The notes under the pieces are model-generated. The model made no database searches, was not told the DNA's origin, and worked only from the letters and a program-made list of their open reading frames with translations. DNA of 64,000 bases from Brassicibacter mesophilus (lineage in GTDB: Bacteria > Bacillota > Clostridia > Tissierellales > Proteiniboraceae). Position 1 is the stretch's first letter. Each line of letters opens with the position of its first letter. Position numbers and translations under genes: made by a program. The stretch is taken from assembly GCF_050433385.1 (NCBI RefSeq), contig NZ_JBNPXI010000002.1:310001-374000 (forward strand), in the 5' to 3' direction. Below are positions 18,573-27,516 of this stretch, piece after piece.

Positions 18573-19121
18573 CTATACAAATGTTTCTTTAATTTCCACT
18601 AAGTTACCATCATTATCACTCAACGCAGAAAATTCATAATTTATACTTAATGGATTATCTTTGTCGAATGTAAATTGAAAACCTTTGGTAGATTGTGCTT
18701 TATAGATATTTACTATTAATTCACCACTTCCATCTTTCTTCTTATGTATAAATCTAAGATAATTTACAGGTATCATACCTTTGCCACCGATTTTTATTGT
18801 TTTAGTTCCTGTCGTTTCATCTGTAGTAACTGTTGCAGGGGCTAAAGTTGCTAAATTGTCAATTACCCATGTCATAATCCCACAATTGAATGTTACCTCT
18901 TCATCAGTAACAAAACTCATTATTTTTCCTCTATTAGCTGCTTTAATGTCTTGAATTGTTGGTGTATATGTTAAAGTTGCTCCTGACTCTATTGCACCAA
19001 TATTTTTTAATGCCACTTCAATTACTTCTTCGGTTGCAGTTTCTACATTGTCAACTTTACCTAGATATAATTCACCACTACCCAATACTATAGGGTCAGC
19101 CTCTTGATAATGTAATGTCAT
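18573..19121 (-). CDS. Major tail tube protein
   Basis: 182 residues, start M-T-L-H-Y-Q-E-A-D-P-I-V-L-G-S-G. Beta-rich with G-A-I-E-S-G-A-T-L-T-Y-T-P, which recalls the tail-tube fold of Clostridium siphophages. It polymerises into the tail tube around the tape measure. ATG at 19121 is preferred over the GTG at 19130 that is part of the AAGGAGTGTGTTTATA leader motif. Confidence 0.82.
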   Translation of the reverse strand: MTLHYQEADPIVLGSGELYLGKVDNVETATEEVIEVALKNIGAIESGATLTYTPTIQDIKAANRGKIMSFVTDEEVTFNCGIMTWVIDNLATLAPATVTTDETTGTKTIKIGGKGMIPVNYLRFIHKKKDGSGELIVNIYKAQSTKGFQFTFDKDNPLSINYEFSALSDNDGNLVEIKETFV

Positions 19122-19151
19122 TATAAACACACTCCTTAATAAGATTAATAG

Positions 19152-19529
19152 TTAAATTTTCAATAAAAAAAAGACAACTGCTAACCAATTGTCTTCAGGC
19201 GTTCGGACTTTACCGCCACCATTTAATACCGATATATTTCTAATAGATTTTTCTTCATTTTTAATTATTTTTTCATCTCGTGAATCATTCAAATAAGATA
19301 TCAACTCTTCTTCAATAGCAATAACCTTTTCTAAATCAGGGCTTTCAATATTGAAAGTCAATTGATATGTTTTAATGAATTTATCCTCTAACAACTTATC
19401 TTTTATCACAATAAAAGTAGTATCCTCACACTTTAAAGGTTTCTCTATGTGATATATGCTTTCGCTAGTATCTAGCATATCCATTAATTTAGTATTTTGT
19501 TTAAGATGTTGCCTTAATAACTTAATCAC
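19152..19529 (-). CDS. Tail terminator / tail completion protein
   Basis: 125 residues, GTG start overlapping the upstream gene by 8 nt. The mixed alpha-beta pattern and size match the gp17/DUF3168-type tail terminator that caps the tail tube at the connector. The call rests mainly on order: connectors, this gene, tail tube. Confidence 0.65.
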   Translation of the reverse strand: MIKLLRQHLKQNTKLMDMLDTSESIYHIEKPLKCEDTTFIVIKDKLLEDKFIKTYQLTFNIESPDLEKVIAIEEELISYLNDSRDEKIIKNEEKSIRNISVLNGGGKVRTPEDNWLAVVFFLLKI

Positions 19530-19830
19530 TAGACAACACCTCCTTAATTTTCCTTCTAATAGACTCTAGATTTTGGTCAACCGCAGGTTCTAGATATGGT
19601 TTCTTTAATTCTGCAAAATAAGCATATTCTACATTAGTCCCAACTTCACCGACAATTTTGTCATCCTCTTCTTTAACATCGTGAGTAATTGACCTTCTTA
19701 ATGTACCCGTATCAACTGGACACATTAACTTTGCATCAGCTTCAATCATTAGCAATCCTTCTTCTAATGCCTTTTTTGCTTTCTCTCTCATATCTTTTTT
19801 AGCCTGTTCAATAGTTTTCCCTTTAGTCAT
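19522..19830 (-). CDS. HK97 gp10-like neck/tail component
   Basis: 102 residues. The pattern E-A-D-A-K-L-M-C-P-V-D-T-G-T-L-R-R-S-I is the hallmark of the HK97 gp10-like family, followed by V-G-T-N-V-E-Y-A-Y. It is a minor neck component at the head-tail junction. It overlaps both neighbours by a few bases. Confidence 0.9.
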   Translation of the reverse strand: MTKGKTIEQAKKDMREKAKKALEEGLLMIEADAKLMCPVDTGTLRRSITHDVKEEDDKIVGEVGTNVEYAYFAELKKPYLEPAVDQNLESIRRKIKEVLSSD

Positions 19831-20137
19831 CTATCATCACTTCCCAACACGAGTCCCAAGGAATAATATTTACAACACTAAAAACAGTTTTTTTATCTTT
19901 AAATGGTTCTTGATAACTAACAGAAGTACCTAATGTTATCAATGGTTCAGGGTCACAGAAAACACGATATTTAACATCTTCATTAAAAGCATAATCCTTG
20001 TATGCAAGTTGTTTAGAATAAGACTGAACATCACAATCTATAGTTTTAACAACAATATCTTCACCATCAACCCATCTACCACTATCATTTAATTGTCCTG
20101 TATTGCCAATAATTTCAATCTCTTTATCATAAAACAT
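19823..20137 (-). CDS. Head closure (stopper) protein
   Basis: 104 residues, beta-rich, with W-V-D-G-E-D-I-V and ending W-D-S-C-W-E-V-M-I. Size, order and pattern fit SPP1 gp16-like head closure proteins that seal the packaged head. Start ATG at 20137 follows TAGGTGATAGTA. Confidence 0.65.
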   Translation of the reverse strand: MFYDKEIEIIGNTGQLNDSGRWVDGEDIVVKTIDCDVQSYSKQLAYKDYAFNEDVKYRVFCDPEPLITLGTSVSYQEPFKDKKTVFSVVNIIPWDSCWEVMIDD

Positions 20138-20146
20138 TACTATCAC

Positions 20147-20455
20147 CTACCCTATTACTCGAATAAAAGGTAATGGTAAAGTGGCTTTAATGCTTTCAGG
20201 AATACCATCTTTTAACGTTTTACTTCTACTTCCTTGAGATTGTTGTAAGATTCCTTCATCTTTTCGGTTTCTATAGAAGAATACAGCTAAACTAGCTATT
20301 TGTTCTTGAAATTTTACCATGTCGGTAGCCCAATTTAATTCAGAATAGTTCAAATGATTTTTAATAGCATTTTCAGCTTTATTAAGATAATGATTTAATA
20401 CAATATCTTTACTTGTATCAGTAATCTCTAATAATTCTTTCATCAACTCTATCAT
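20147..20455 (-). CDS. Head-tail adaptor (gp15/gp6-like connector)
   Basis: 102 residues, helical, with A-V-F-F-Y-R-N-R-K-D-E-G, the pattern seen in gp6-like head-tail connector proteins (short alpha-helical ring under the portal). SD AGGTGATTAG. Confidence 0.78.
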   Translation of the reverse strand: MIELMKELLEITDTSKDIVLNHYLNKAENAIKNHLNYSELNWATDMVKFQEQIASLAVFFYRNRKDEGILQQSQGSRSKTLKDGIPESIKATLPLPFIRVIG

Positions 20456-20463
20456 CTAATCAC

Positions 20464-20616
20464 CTACTTCTTTTTAGTAGATTTCTTTTCTTCTTTAACC
20501 TTTTTATCTACTTTTTCTTTTATTTCTTCATAATTATCATCTTTACTTAGTCGTTTAATCATTTCTTTATCTGTAATTTCCCACTTTAAGCCTGTTGTCT
20601 TATTCAAAAACCACAT
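20464..20616 (-). CDS. Small basic protein between capsid and connector
   Basis: 50 residues, start MWFLNKTTGLKWEI after GGAGTTGATATTT. The C-terminal half is very rich in lysine (nine Lys in the last fifteen residues). Small proteins of this kind often follow the major capsid gene in Clostridium siphophages. Function unknown. Confidence 0.7.
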   Translation of the reverse strand: MWFLNKTTGLKWEITDKEMIKRLSKDDNYEEIKEKVDKKVKEEKKSTKKK

Positions 20617-20646
20617 AAATATCAACTCCTTATACAATAATAGAAT

Positions 20647-20669
20647 AGAAAAGAGGGGATTAACCCCTC
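20647..20669 (-). terminator. Terminator after the major capsid gene
   Basis: Stem GAGGGG / CCCCTC, loop TTAAT, then TTTTC. Short U-run, so probably partial. Confidence 0.6.
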
Positions 20670-20678
20670 AATCTATTA

Positions 20679-21509
20679 CTACTTCTTATTAATTGTCATA
20701 ACTGCTAATGCTTCAGGCTTAACAACTTTAGCACCGTAAAGTTGAAGTCCTTTAACTGCATCTGCAAAACCTTTCTCTGGTCTATATGCTTCAACACTAT
20801 CAATTTGTTGTGCAAATGATATAGCACTCTTATGTCCTGCTACTACTTTATATTTAGCACCCGCAGTATTAGGAACGTTATTAGAAGTATAAACTTTCAT
20901 ACCGTTTACATCTCCTATATAGCCAGTGGCTAATACATTAGCATCTTTTGTAAATCTAGGGTCTTTTTGAAGTAATCCATAGAAGAATTCTGGCACTACA
21001 ACAAATCTATCAGATTTAGGAACATTATTTTCGCTTAAAATAACACCTAAATCAACTAAATAGTCATAAGCATTATCTTTAGTAGGTACTATTGGAGTAG
21101 TATCATCACCAATTGTATTTCCTGCTTTAACTCCTGTATATAGACTTGCTATGTATTGATCCATTACATCAGCTAAACCATAAGCTGCTTCTTTCATTCC
21201 ACCATCTAACAAATTAACATTAGCCTGAGCCTTATCAATATCTTCAACCTTAAAATTGAAGAATTTAGCTTGATCTACTGTTAAAGATGTTTGAGTAGAA
21301 TCTAACTCTTCAGGGTCACCAGTCCCAGTTGCTTTATCAAAAGTTCCTATAGTTACTGCACCTATAGTATTAATCTTAACTGTACTACCTTGTCCGCTTA
21401 TTTCTCCTTCGTAATCTGTATTAACGATATTACCGAAAACTAAAGATTTCTTTAAACTCTCATTAAGTCTTGCACTCCAGATTGTTGGTATAAAATTTGT
21501 AACTGCCAT
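20679..21509 (-). CDS. Major capsid protein
   Basis: 276 residues, starting M-A-V-T-N-F-I-P-T-I-W-S-A-R-L, a common N-terminus of HK97-fold coat proteins without a cleaved delta domain; it includes G-Q-G-S-T-V-K-I-N-T-I-G and ends near G-L-Q-L-Y-G-A-K-V-V-K-P. It directly follows the scaffold gene. Start ATG after AAGGAGCGTGTTTAAAT. Confidence 0.93.
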   Translation of the reverse strand: MAVTNFIPTIWSARLNESLKKSLVFGNIVNTDYEGEISGQGSTVKINTIGAVTIGTFDKATGTGDPEELDSTQTSLTVDQAKFFNFKVEDIDKAQANVNLLDGGMKEAAYGLADVMDQYIASLYTGVKAGNTIGDDTTPIVPTKDNAYDYLVDLGVILSENNVPKSDRFVVVPEFFYGLLQKDPRFTKDANVLATGYIGDVNGMKVYTSNNVPNTAGAKYKVVAGHKSAISFAQQIDSVEAYRPEKGFADAVKGLQLYGAKVVKPEALAVMTINKK

Positions 21510-21577
21510 ATTTAAACACGCTCCTTAAAATTATTAATTAATAGTGCTTTATTTAGTGTCTAAGCCCGAAAAGACAA

Positions 21578-22207
21578 TTATTTATTTTGCTTTAATACTT
21601 GTTGTACTGCATCCCAATTCTTATTAATTTCTTCGGGACTCATACTCTTAATTTGCTCTAATGTAAATGTCTTACCATCTCCACCTTTTGGCGGTGTATA
21701 GTTGTCCTTCTTTAATCTCTCTTGAACTTTCTTCTCAACTGCTTTATTAACTATTTCCATTAACTTATCAGCTTTTTCTTTAACCTCTTCTTCATTAGTT
21801 CCGACTATATAATCAACGAAATCTAAGTCATAGTCTTTTTCTTTGAAATAGTCAATTTTAGATATTTTGAGTTCATACTGTTTAAGAGTATTTTCTCTTT
21901 CAGCCAACTCTCTTTCTTTTTCCTTCTGTAATTCTTCAGCCGTCATAGATGCCTTTTTCTTTTCATCTTCCAATTTCTGCTTATATTCTTTGTCTTTTTT
22001 CTTAATAGCATCTGTAACACGCTTATCTGCATAAGAATCCATGTATTTCTTAAAATCTGGATTTTCAAGAATTTTCTTTATATCAAACTCTATTTCATCC
22101 TTTTCCTGCTTTTGAGTTTCCTCATCTTGAGTCCCCTCATCGCCTTCTTCTGCAAATAATTGAAGATTAAATTTGTAATTATCACCTAATTTTTTAATTT
22201 CTTTCAT
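21578..22207 (-). CDS. Capsid scaffolding protein (DUF4355 type)
   Basis: 209 residues, mostly Glu/Lys-rich coiled coil with A-D-K-R-V-T-D-A-I and L-E-D-E-K-K-K-A-S-M-T-A-E-E-L. This is the pattern of DUF4355 scaffold proteins that template the procapsid. The N-terminus (Y-K-F-N-L-Q-L-F-A) is the motif shared by many phage scaffolds. Confidence 0.9.
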   Translation of the reverse strand: MKEIKKLGDNYKFNLQLFAEEGDEGTQDEETQKQEKDEIEFDIKKILENPDFKKYMDSYADKRVTDAIKKKDKEYKQKLEDEKKKASMTAEELQKEKERELAERENTLKQYELKISKIDYFKEKDYDLDFVDYIVGTNEEEVKEKADKLMEIVNKAVEKKVQERLKKDNYTPPKGGDGKTFTLEQIKSMSPEEINKNWDAVQQVLKQNK

Positions 22208-22282
22208 GTTTATACACGCTCCTTAAATTTAATAGTATCTTGCATTTATCCCTTAATAAGTTATAAATGCAAAACCCTAAAT

Positions 22283-22321
22283 ATAAAAAAGCTACCCCGA
22301 TAATCTTTATCAAAGTAGCTT
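22283..22321 (-). terminator. Intrinsic terminator between minor head protein and scaffold
   Basis: Stem AAGCTAC / GTAGCTT plus an inner GATAA/TTATC pair, followed by TTTTTTAT on the minus strand. It would reduce read-through into the scaffold and capsid genes unless bypassed. Confidence 0.78.
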
Positions 22322-22323
22322 AA

Positions 22324-23214
22324 TTAGCTAATACCTTTACTTTTTGCCCAATCAGAGTAATTCTGATATGGTATATTCTCTTTTGTTATGTTATCCCTTC
22401 TAGTTTTAGGACTCCAGTTTGGCATATAAGGTGCATATGTACATCTGCAATTAGGATGACGGGGGATACTTGGTCTATTAGGATCATCAATACCGAATAT
22501 TTTGCCGTCATCAGCTGCATCTTCAGGGTTTGTAGTCATATCAAGTGTAGCTATATATAAAACCTTACTTACAAGTCCGCTATCTCTATAAATCTGGTCT
22601 TGTGCATTTGATTGAACTCTTGCTAATTCAGTATGGATTAATCGTTTGGATTGATATGCACTTGAACCAAAAGTGTCTTTTATGTCTTTTGCTAGTTTAT
22701 CTATTTTAGTGCCTTCTTTTATGGCTCTTTCAATATTAGAATATAACTTATTAACTAACCAATCTTTATTTTTCCATATCCTAGAACTAAAATTCTGACC
22801 TTCAAAATTAGCATTAACAACCACATCTATAAACTCTGGTCTTAATATCTTAAAGTTAGTTGTAATACTAACACCTTTATCTATTGTATATGCAGTACGA
22901 TAATAACTATCTTTAAATACATTTGTTAATATTCCTTCTGCGATAGCAACTTCCAAGGGATTAATATTTTTTGCCATCTTAACTAAAGAATTTTCAACCT
23001 TCCTCAACTCTTGTAGTTTATCATTTGTAGTCATGTTTAAGCCTTCACTATTAGAATATCTCATATAAATATTACCTAATTCGGCTCTTAATTCATCAAG
23101 TGCTTTCTTATATGCTTTTAGTAAAGGTTTTATATCTTTATTAGCTGCTCTTTCCATTAGTTTTTTTATTTCTAGTATTTCATTTTCTAAATCTCTATTA
23201 TTCTTCATTTTCAT
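22324..23214 (-). CDS. Minor head protein (SPP1 gp7 / Mu F type)
   Basis: About 296 residues. The C-terminal part has the F-protein signature: R-L-I-H-T-E-L-A-R-V-Q-S-N-A, then I-P-R-H-P-N-C-R-C-T-Y near 270-280. Proteins of this family enter the procapsid with the portal and help DNA exit. It overlaps the portal gene end by 17 nt. Start uncertain between ATG 23214 and 23208. Confidence 0.88.
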   Translation of the reverse strand: MKMKNNRDLENEILEIKKLMERAANKDIKPLLKAYKKALDELRAELGNIYMRYSNSEGLNMTTNDKLQELRKVENSLVKMAKNINPLEVAIAEGILTNVFKDSYYRTAYTIDKGVSITTNFKILRPEFIDVVVNANFEGQNFSSRIWKNKDWLVNKLYSNIERAIKEGTKIDKLAKDIKDTFGSSAYQSKRLIHTELARVQSNAQDQIYRDSGLVSKVLYIATLDMTTNPEDAADDGKIFGIDDPNRPSIPRHPNCRCTYAPYMPNWSPKTRRDNITKENIPYQNYSDWAKSKGIS

Positions 23215-24487
23215 CACCAAAATTGATATTATCTAGGTCTACCATTTCAGCCTCTTGCTCAGCCCTTCTCTTCTGAATTTCAACTTGAGGATTTTCGATA
23301 AAAGGTAATGTCGATAATAAAGTTTCATCACTAGCTGTTCCTTTTAATTTAGTTATAACATCTGCAAGTCCTGTTAAATCTGTAGGTAAATTTCGTGTAA
23401 ATTTAATAGCTATATCTCTATAATCGTATTTAATACCTTTGGCTATCTCAACATATCTAAACAAATTCTTTAATCTTTGTTTTATTACGTGTTCCATGAA
23501 ACTCTCACGCATTGCAACTCTATTTTCTAGATTAAGAAGTTTATTCTTTAATGCTAAAGAACTCGTATTACTAGCCCAATTTTCAGAGAAATTCACTTGG
23601 TCACTCAAGTCATAGATTTTTCTTTCAAGATTGTTCAATTCATTCTGTACAAATGTATCATTAATATCCTTTATCAACCATGAAACTTTTGCCCCGTTTG
23701 GAACTTGAATAATTCCCATTGATTTCATATTTAACAAATCAGGCTCTTCTATCTTAGCACCTTCAATTACTAAATAAGCATTTCTATGATCTGCAATTTC
23801 ATTGACTAAATCTGAATTTAAGTTATTATAAGCATCAATTAAAGGTATAATATCTTCAAATCCCGACTTTCTCTCCGTATTTGCGGGGCATACAATAACA
23901 GGAACCCTACCAAAGATATGTTCCTTAGTATCTAGTAACTCTAACTTGTTGTCCTTCAAAATCTTATAGATATTTATTCTGTCATCTAAATAAACATCTA
24001 AATATTCATTATCATCATCAAATCTTTGTTTATACTTATATAATGCTAATACCGCATTTCTTTCAACAGTTCCATCCTCTAAAACATAAGAGTTTAATGG
24101 ATTTAAAACAGTCGCACAAAATTCTCCATCTTTATTTACATAGTGTAATTCATAGCTTTCACCGTAAATTTCAGACTCTTTTCTAAGATTGATATTTTGC
24201 TCTTTTTCCCAATAACTTGTATTTTTATCAATAACATCAATTATTTCTTGATTTCCACTTTTAGATATGTAATTAATTGGTTTACCAAGTAAATAGCCTG
24301 TTTCGGTATCCACAAATTTTCTAGGAAAATTGAACGGAATCTTCATATTTGAACGACTATCTTGCATACTATAAGTTTTATATATATCATGTTTTCCTTC
24401 ATAGTAATCTTTATATTTTTGATATACTATTTGTTTCTTGTTTAGTTCTTTTAGACATTCTATAATTATATTTTCTGTAATCTCCAA
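23198..24487 (-). CDS. Portal protein (SPP1 gp6 type)
   Basis: 429 residues from the TTG at 24487, which has AAGGTGG at 8-nt spacing; the frame is open further upstream into terL. Motifs are D-Y-Y-E-G-K-H, F-V-D-T-E-T-G-Y-L-L-G-K-P and a C-terminal acidic tail. The family forms the 12-13-subunit channel through which DNA is packed. It follows terL directly. Confidence 0.92.
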   Translation of the reverse strand: MEITENIIIECLKELNKKQIVYQKYKDYYEGKHDIYKTYSMQDSRSNMKIPFNFPRKFVDTETGYLLGKPINYISKSGNQEIIDVIDKNTSYWEKEQNINLRKESEIYGESYELHYVNKDGEFCATVLNPLNSYVLEDGTVERNAVLALYKYKQRFDDDNEYLDVYLDDRINIYKILKDNKLELLDTKEHIFGRVPVIVCPANTERKSGFEDIIPLIDAYNNLNSDLVNEIADHRNAYLVIEGAKIEEPDLLNMKSMGIIQVPNGAKVSWLIKDINDTFVQNELNNLERKIYDLSDQVNFSENWASNTSSLALKNKLLNLENRVAMRESFMEHVIKQRLKNLFRYVEIAKGIKYDYRDIAIKFTRNLPTDLTGLADVITKLKGTASDETLLSTLPFIENPQVEIQKRRAEQEAEMVDLDNINFGDENEE

Positions 24488-24500
24488 AAATTTCACCACC

Positions 24501-26204
24501 TTAAAATAATAAAGACCTATCATAAAATTTGATAGGTTCAATAGTTTGTATTTCATCAACTAATCTATCAAACTCAGCTAAAATATCAGGAGCATCATCA
24601 TGCTTTGAAAATCCTTGACCCTGATATGCTAAAACTTGTTCGATAAACTCTGTATCATCTTTATTAAAAATAATAAAGCCACTATCAACTTTACCGGATA
24701 TGGCTCTAATCTTAGCTTCTTTATTCTTATTTTGTCTTTCATTTAAAATAGTAATGTTTCTAGCTTTTAGAGAAGGTTCTTTTTCAATTCTCTTCTCTAT
24801 TTCCCTAACATCTGCAGAGTTATATGTATTTTTTTCCACCCATATAGCACTAATATCCTCATATTCCTTTAATAATTCAATAACTTTGTCAATATAATCA
24901 TCAAATTTAACCTTATTAATAATTCCTTTTCTTACATATCTAAATTGATTATGTGTTTTACCACCTATTATTATTGCAGTATAGTCATTCTTTGCCCCTG
25001 TTTCAACTGCAGGGTCAATACACATGATAGTTTTAATATATTCTTGTTGTTCAATCTCTTCTTTAGGTAATGTTTTACTTTGGTGAAATGCTCTCTCTCC
25101 GATTTTATCTGCATCATTCATTAATTCAGATTTAAAACTAATCGGATCAGAGTAATACTCTATAGCTAAATCTAAACAATTCCACTTGTCTTCCCATAAA
25201 ACAGGATACTGCATCTCCTTTTCATGCTCAAAATAAAACTCTTTAGCATACGAAACAGGGTCATCAAGTTTATTATTAAAATATATCTTCTTAAATTCAG
25301 CCCACAAGCCATTATTATATAATTCATCTGCATCATCAACTAAAACTGCCTTATGTTTAATATGCTTAAAAGTTTTATCTTTTAATAGTCTAGAAGGAAG
25401 GTCATCATTGTGTAGAATAGTATTGATTACTATTATTTTAGTCGCCTTTTTAATCTTTTTCCCATTTCTATAAACTGCTTCGTCACCTGCATACTTAACA
25501 TCAGACATAAAGGTTTGATATTTTTTATCTCTAGCTTCCTGAGTAAGAATATCATTTCTATTAATGTAGTCATCGCATATAATCAAACTTGGTCTAACTT
25601 GTTTACCTTTAACTGAGTATTTTTTTCCCCGCATCGAACTCGAACTAGAAATAGCTTGAACTTTTGTACCGTTTGCTAATTCTAATTCAAGTTTATTTAC
25701 TGTGAAATTCTTTTTATCTACTAACTCACCAAATGCTTTCTTAATATATTGGTTACTTTCAAATGTATCTCTAACCAATTCAACAAATTGAACTGCATCC
25801 AATTCTGTACTTCCTGCCACAAGAGTATATATAGACTCTTTATAACAATGAGCATAACAAGTTAATCCATAGTTTAGTATAGTTGACTTTGCACTTCCTC
25901 TAGGCTCTATTAATAATAGTCGGTCAAACTCATCATCAATTATCATGTTTTCACATTCATTCCATATTTGATAATGAAAATCCGCTAATTCTCTTGCATT
26001 ATTGTTTTCTTTAACTCTGAAAGTATCCTGAAGAAAATACAAACAGAAAAAGGGAATTGACCTTTTGCCTAATGAATAAGCAAGACCATTTTCACCCCAA
26101 AGGTTACTCTTGTGTTCTAGCATTAACTCTTTAGCTTTATCCGAACCGTACATTTGACTCAGATATTTATATAAAAGTTGAATATCCTCTTTATTATCGG
26201 ACAT
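24501..26204 (-). CDS. terL: Terminase large subunit
   Basis: 567 residues. ATPase: Walker A-like E-P-R-G-S-A-K-S-T near 100 and Walker B S-L-I-I-C-D-D near 210. RNase H-like nuclease: M-C-I-D-P-A-V near 395 and K-H-D-D-A-P-D-I-L-A-E-F near 535. It packages DNA into procapsids. The small subunit is not adjacent: three other genes lie between. Confidence 0.95.
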   Translation of the reverse strand: MSDNKEDIQLLYKYLSQMYGSDKAKELMLEHKSNLWGENGLAYSLGKRSIPFFCLYFLQDTFRVKENNNARELADFHYQIWNECENMIIDDEFDRLLLIEPRGSAKSTILNYGLTCYAHCYKESIYTLVAGSTELDAVQFVELVRDTFESNQYIKKAFGELVDKKNFTVNKLELELANGTKVQAISSSSSMRGKKYSVKGKQVRPSLIICDDYINRNDILTQEARDKKYQTFMSDVKYAGDEAVYRNGKKIKKATKIIVINTILHNDDLPSRLLKDKTFKHIKHKAVLVDDADELYNNGLWAEFKKIYFNNKLDDPVSYAKEFYFEHEKEMQYPVLWEDKWNCLDLAIEYYSDPISFKSELMNDADKIGERAFHQSKTLPKEEIEQQEYIKTIMCIDPAVETGAKNDYTAIIIGGKTHNQFRYVRKGIINKVKFDDYIDKVIELLKEYEDISAIWVEKNTYNSADVREIEKRIEKEPSLKARNITILNERQNKNKEAKIRAISGKVDSGFIIFNKDDTEFIEQVLAYQGQGFSKHDDAPDILAEFDRLVDEIQTIEPIKFYDRSLLF

Positions 26205-26363
26205 TTACATCACCTTAAAATGCATAAAGAATAACAACACACATAAAACACAAGTAGCCATTATGTAGTGTCCTCTTGTATCAGTAAATTCTTCTTTATT
26301 TAGACTCATGCCAAAGAATGTAAATACAAATAGTGAGAATAGTATAGTTAAAAATATTTTCAT
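26205..26363 (-). CDS. Small protein with two membrane segments
   Basis: 52 residues, start MKIFLTILFSLFVFTFFG after AAGGAGCTGATAAC. Hydrophobic segments are at about 2-19 and 35-50, with a charged loop between (L-N-K-E-E-F-T-D-T-R-G). Its stop codon is immediately followed by the terL start. Two-segment phage proteins of this size can be holins, but no lysin gene accompanies it and the position before terL is unusual, so I leave the function open. Confidence 0.65.
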   Translation of the reverse strand: MKIFLTILFSLFVFTFFGMSLNKEEFTDTRGHYIMATCVLCVLLFFMHFKVM

Positions 26364-26447
26364 GTTATCAGCTCCTTTATTTTAACTGTTCAAGTTTAAC
26401 ATTACAGTTTATCAATTATGATAAGATTTATTATGATATTATGGGGC

Positions 26448-26477
26448 AAAATAAAAGAACCTATATAATAGGCTCTT
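26448..26477 (-). terminator. Intrinsic terminator after the metalloprotease gene
   Basis: A 10-bp stem AAGAGCCTAT / ATAGGTTCTT with loop TAT, then TTATTTTG. Confidence 0.75.
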
Positions 26478-26492
26478 AAAGCAATTTATTCT

Positions 26493-27245
26493 TTAATCAT
26501 CTTTTAATAAGTCAAAACCTAGTTGTTCATTTATATATTGATTTAGCTCTATTCTATTCTTTTCACTTTCCGACATTGGTTTACTCTCTTTTACCACATT
26601 ATCAATTACACCTCTTATTTTTCTTGATATTAGATTCATAGATTCATAACCAAATTCACTTTCCATAAATCCAGATGCTATCATTTCATGAATATTATTA
26701 ATAGATCTTTCATCTCTAATATCAAATTTTGCAATTTGAGTATCTATAGTTTTATGTATTTTCAAAATCTCTTCATTTTTGTTTAAACTATATTGATAAC
26801 CTAGTACATGTCCCCACTCGTGCCAAACTATATCTTTTATATAACCTTCCTTTCTAAAATTAAACGTTATTTCATCTAATCTCTTTTTAATATTTGTATG
26901 ATTAAATAAAATTCTTCGTTCTTTTGAATTATATTCTGCTAAATAATTTCTCGTATCATACTTATTACCATTAATATCTATTTTGAAATTAGGTTTATAA
27001 TATTTTATATTTCTCATATATTCTTTTACTTTATTTTCTTCTAATTTTTTAGATTCAATTAATTTTCCCTTTAGAAGTTCATAAACATCTAATTCATACG
27101 TGTAACAATCGCCAACAATTTCAACTGTAACCTTAGGATATAATGTCATTAGCTTATTTATTTCTTCTATTATAATATCAATATATTTTTGAGATAAACC
27201 TTCTTTATCATTAGCTGTAAATAGAAATTTTATTATATTTTCCAT
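26493..27245 (-). CDS. HExxH zinc-protease-like protein
   Basis: 250 residues from ATG 27245 (AGGAGAAGTGTGGTT upstream). The motif D-I-V-W-H-E-W-G-H-V-L-G-Y starts at about residue 138 (H142, E143, H146), an HExxH zincin signature, with E-M-I-A-S-G-F about 45 residues later that could supply a third ligand. There is no signal peptide, so it would act in the cytoplasm or virion. It has its own terminator and sits between the small recombinase and terL. Substrate unknown; a capsid protease is possible but the capsid protein has no obvious delta domain. Confidence 0.6.
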   Translation of the reverse strand: MENIIKFLFTANDKEGLSQKYIDIIIEEINKLMTLYPKVTVEIVGDCYTYELDVYELLKGKLIESKKLEENKVKEYMRNIKYYKPNFKIDINGNKYDTRNYLAEYNSKERRILFNHTNIKKRLDEITFNFRKEGYIKDIVWHEWGHVLGYQYSLNKNEEILKIHKTIDTQIAKFDIRDERSINNIHEMIASGFMESEFGYESMNLISRKIRGVIDNVVKESKPMSESEKNRIELNQYINEQLGFDLLKDD

Positions 27246-27346
27246 AACCACACTTCTCCTAAATAATATTATTGTATATACTAACATTAGATAAATGAAG
27301 ACTCAAATCCTTTAAATATTTATCGCAATTATCGACATTATAATCC

Positions 27347-27405
27347 TTTTAAAACCCCTAAAATTTATATAAAAACTATTTTGATATTTTTAAAACCCTA
27401 AAATT
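27347..27405. repeat. Two direct repeats in the gap before the metalloprotease gene
   Basis: ttttaaaacccctaaaatt (27347-27365) and ttttaaaaccctaaaatt (27388-27405), about 41 bp apart, in a 213-bp gap holding the recombinase terminator. A weak promoter (TTGAGT, 17 nt, TAGTAT) follows. Possible protein-binding sites. Confidence 0.5.
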
Positions 27406-27482
27406 GGTAAGAAAAATTATGTAACTGGCTACGGGGCTATCCTCCCATCTCTATTTAGAAACACCCCTACCACATCAGTACA

Positions 27483-27516
27483 TAAAAAAAGAACAGTCCA
27501 TTATTTCGACTGCTCT
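27483..27516 (-). terminator. Intrinsic terminator of the small recombinase gene
   Basis: Stem AGAGCAGTC / GACTGTTCT overlapping the last codons, followed by seven Ts. Confidence 0.85.

Noticed and set aside
26205..26363. Holin
   Set aside because: Two membrane segments fit, but there is no endolysin and the position before terL is atypical, so the function was left open.
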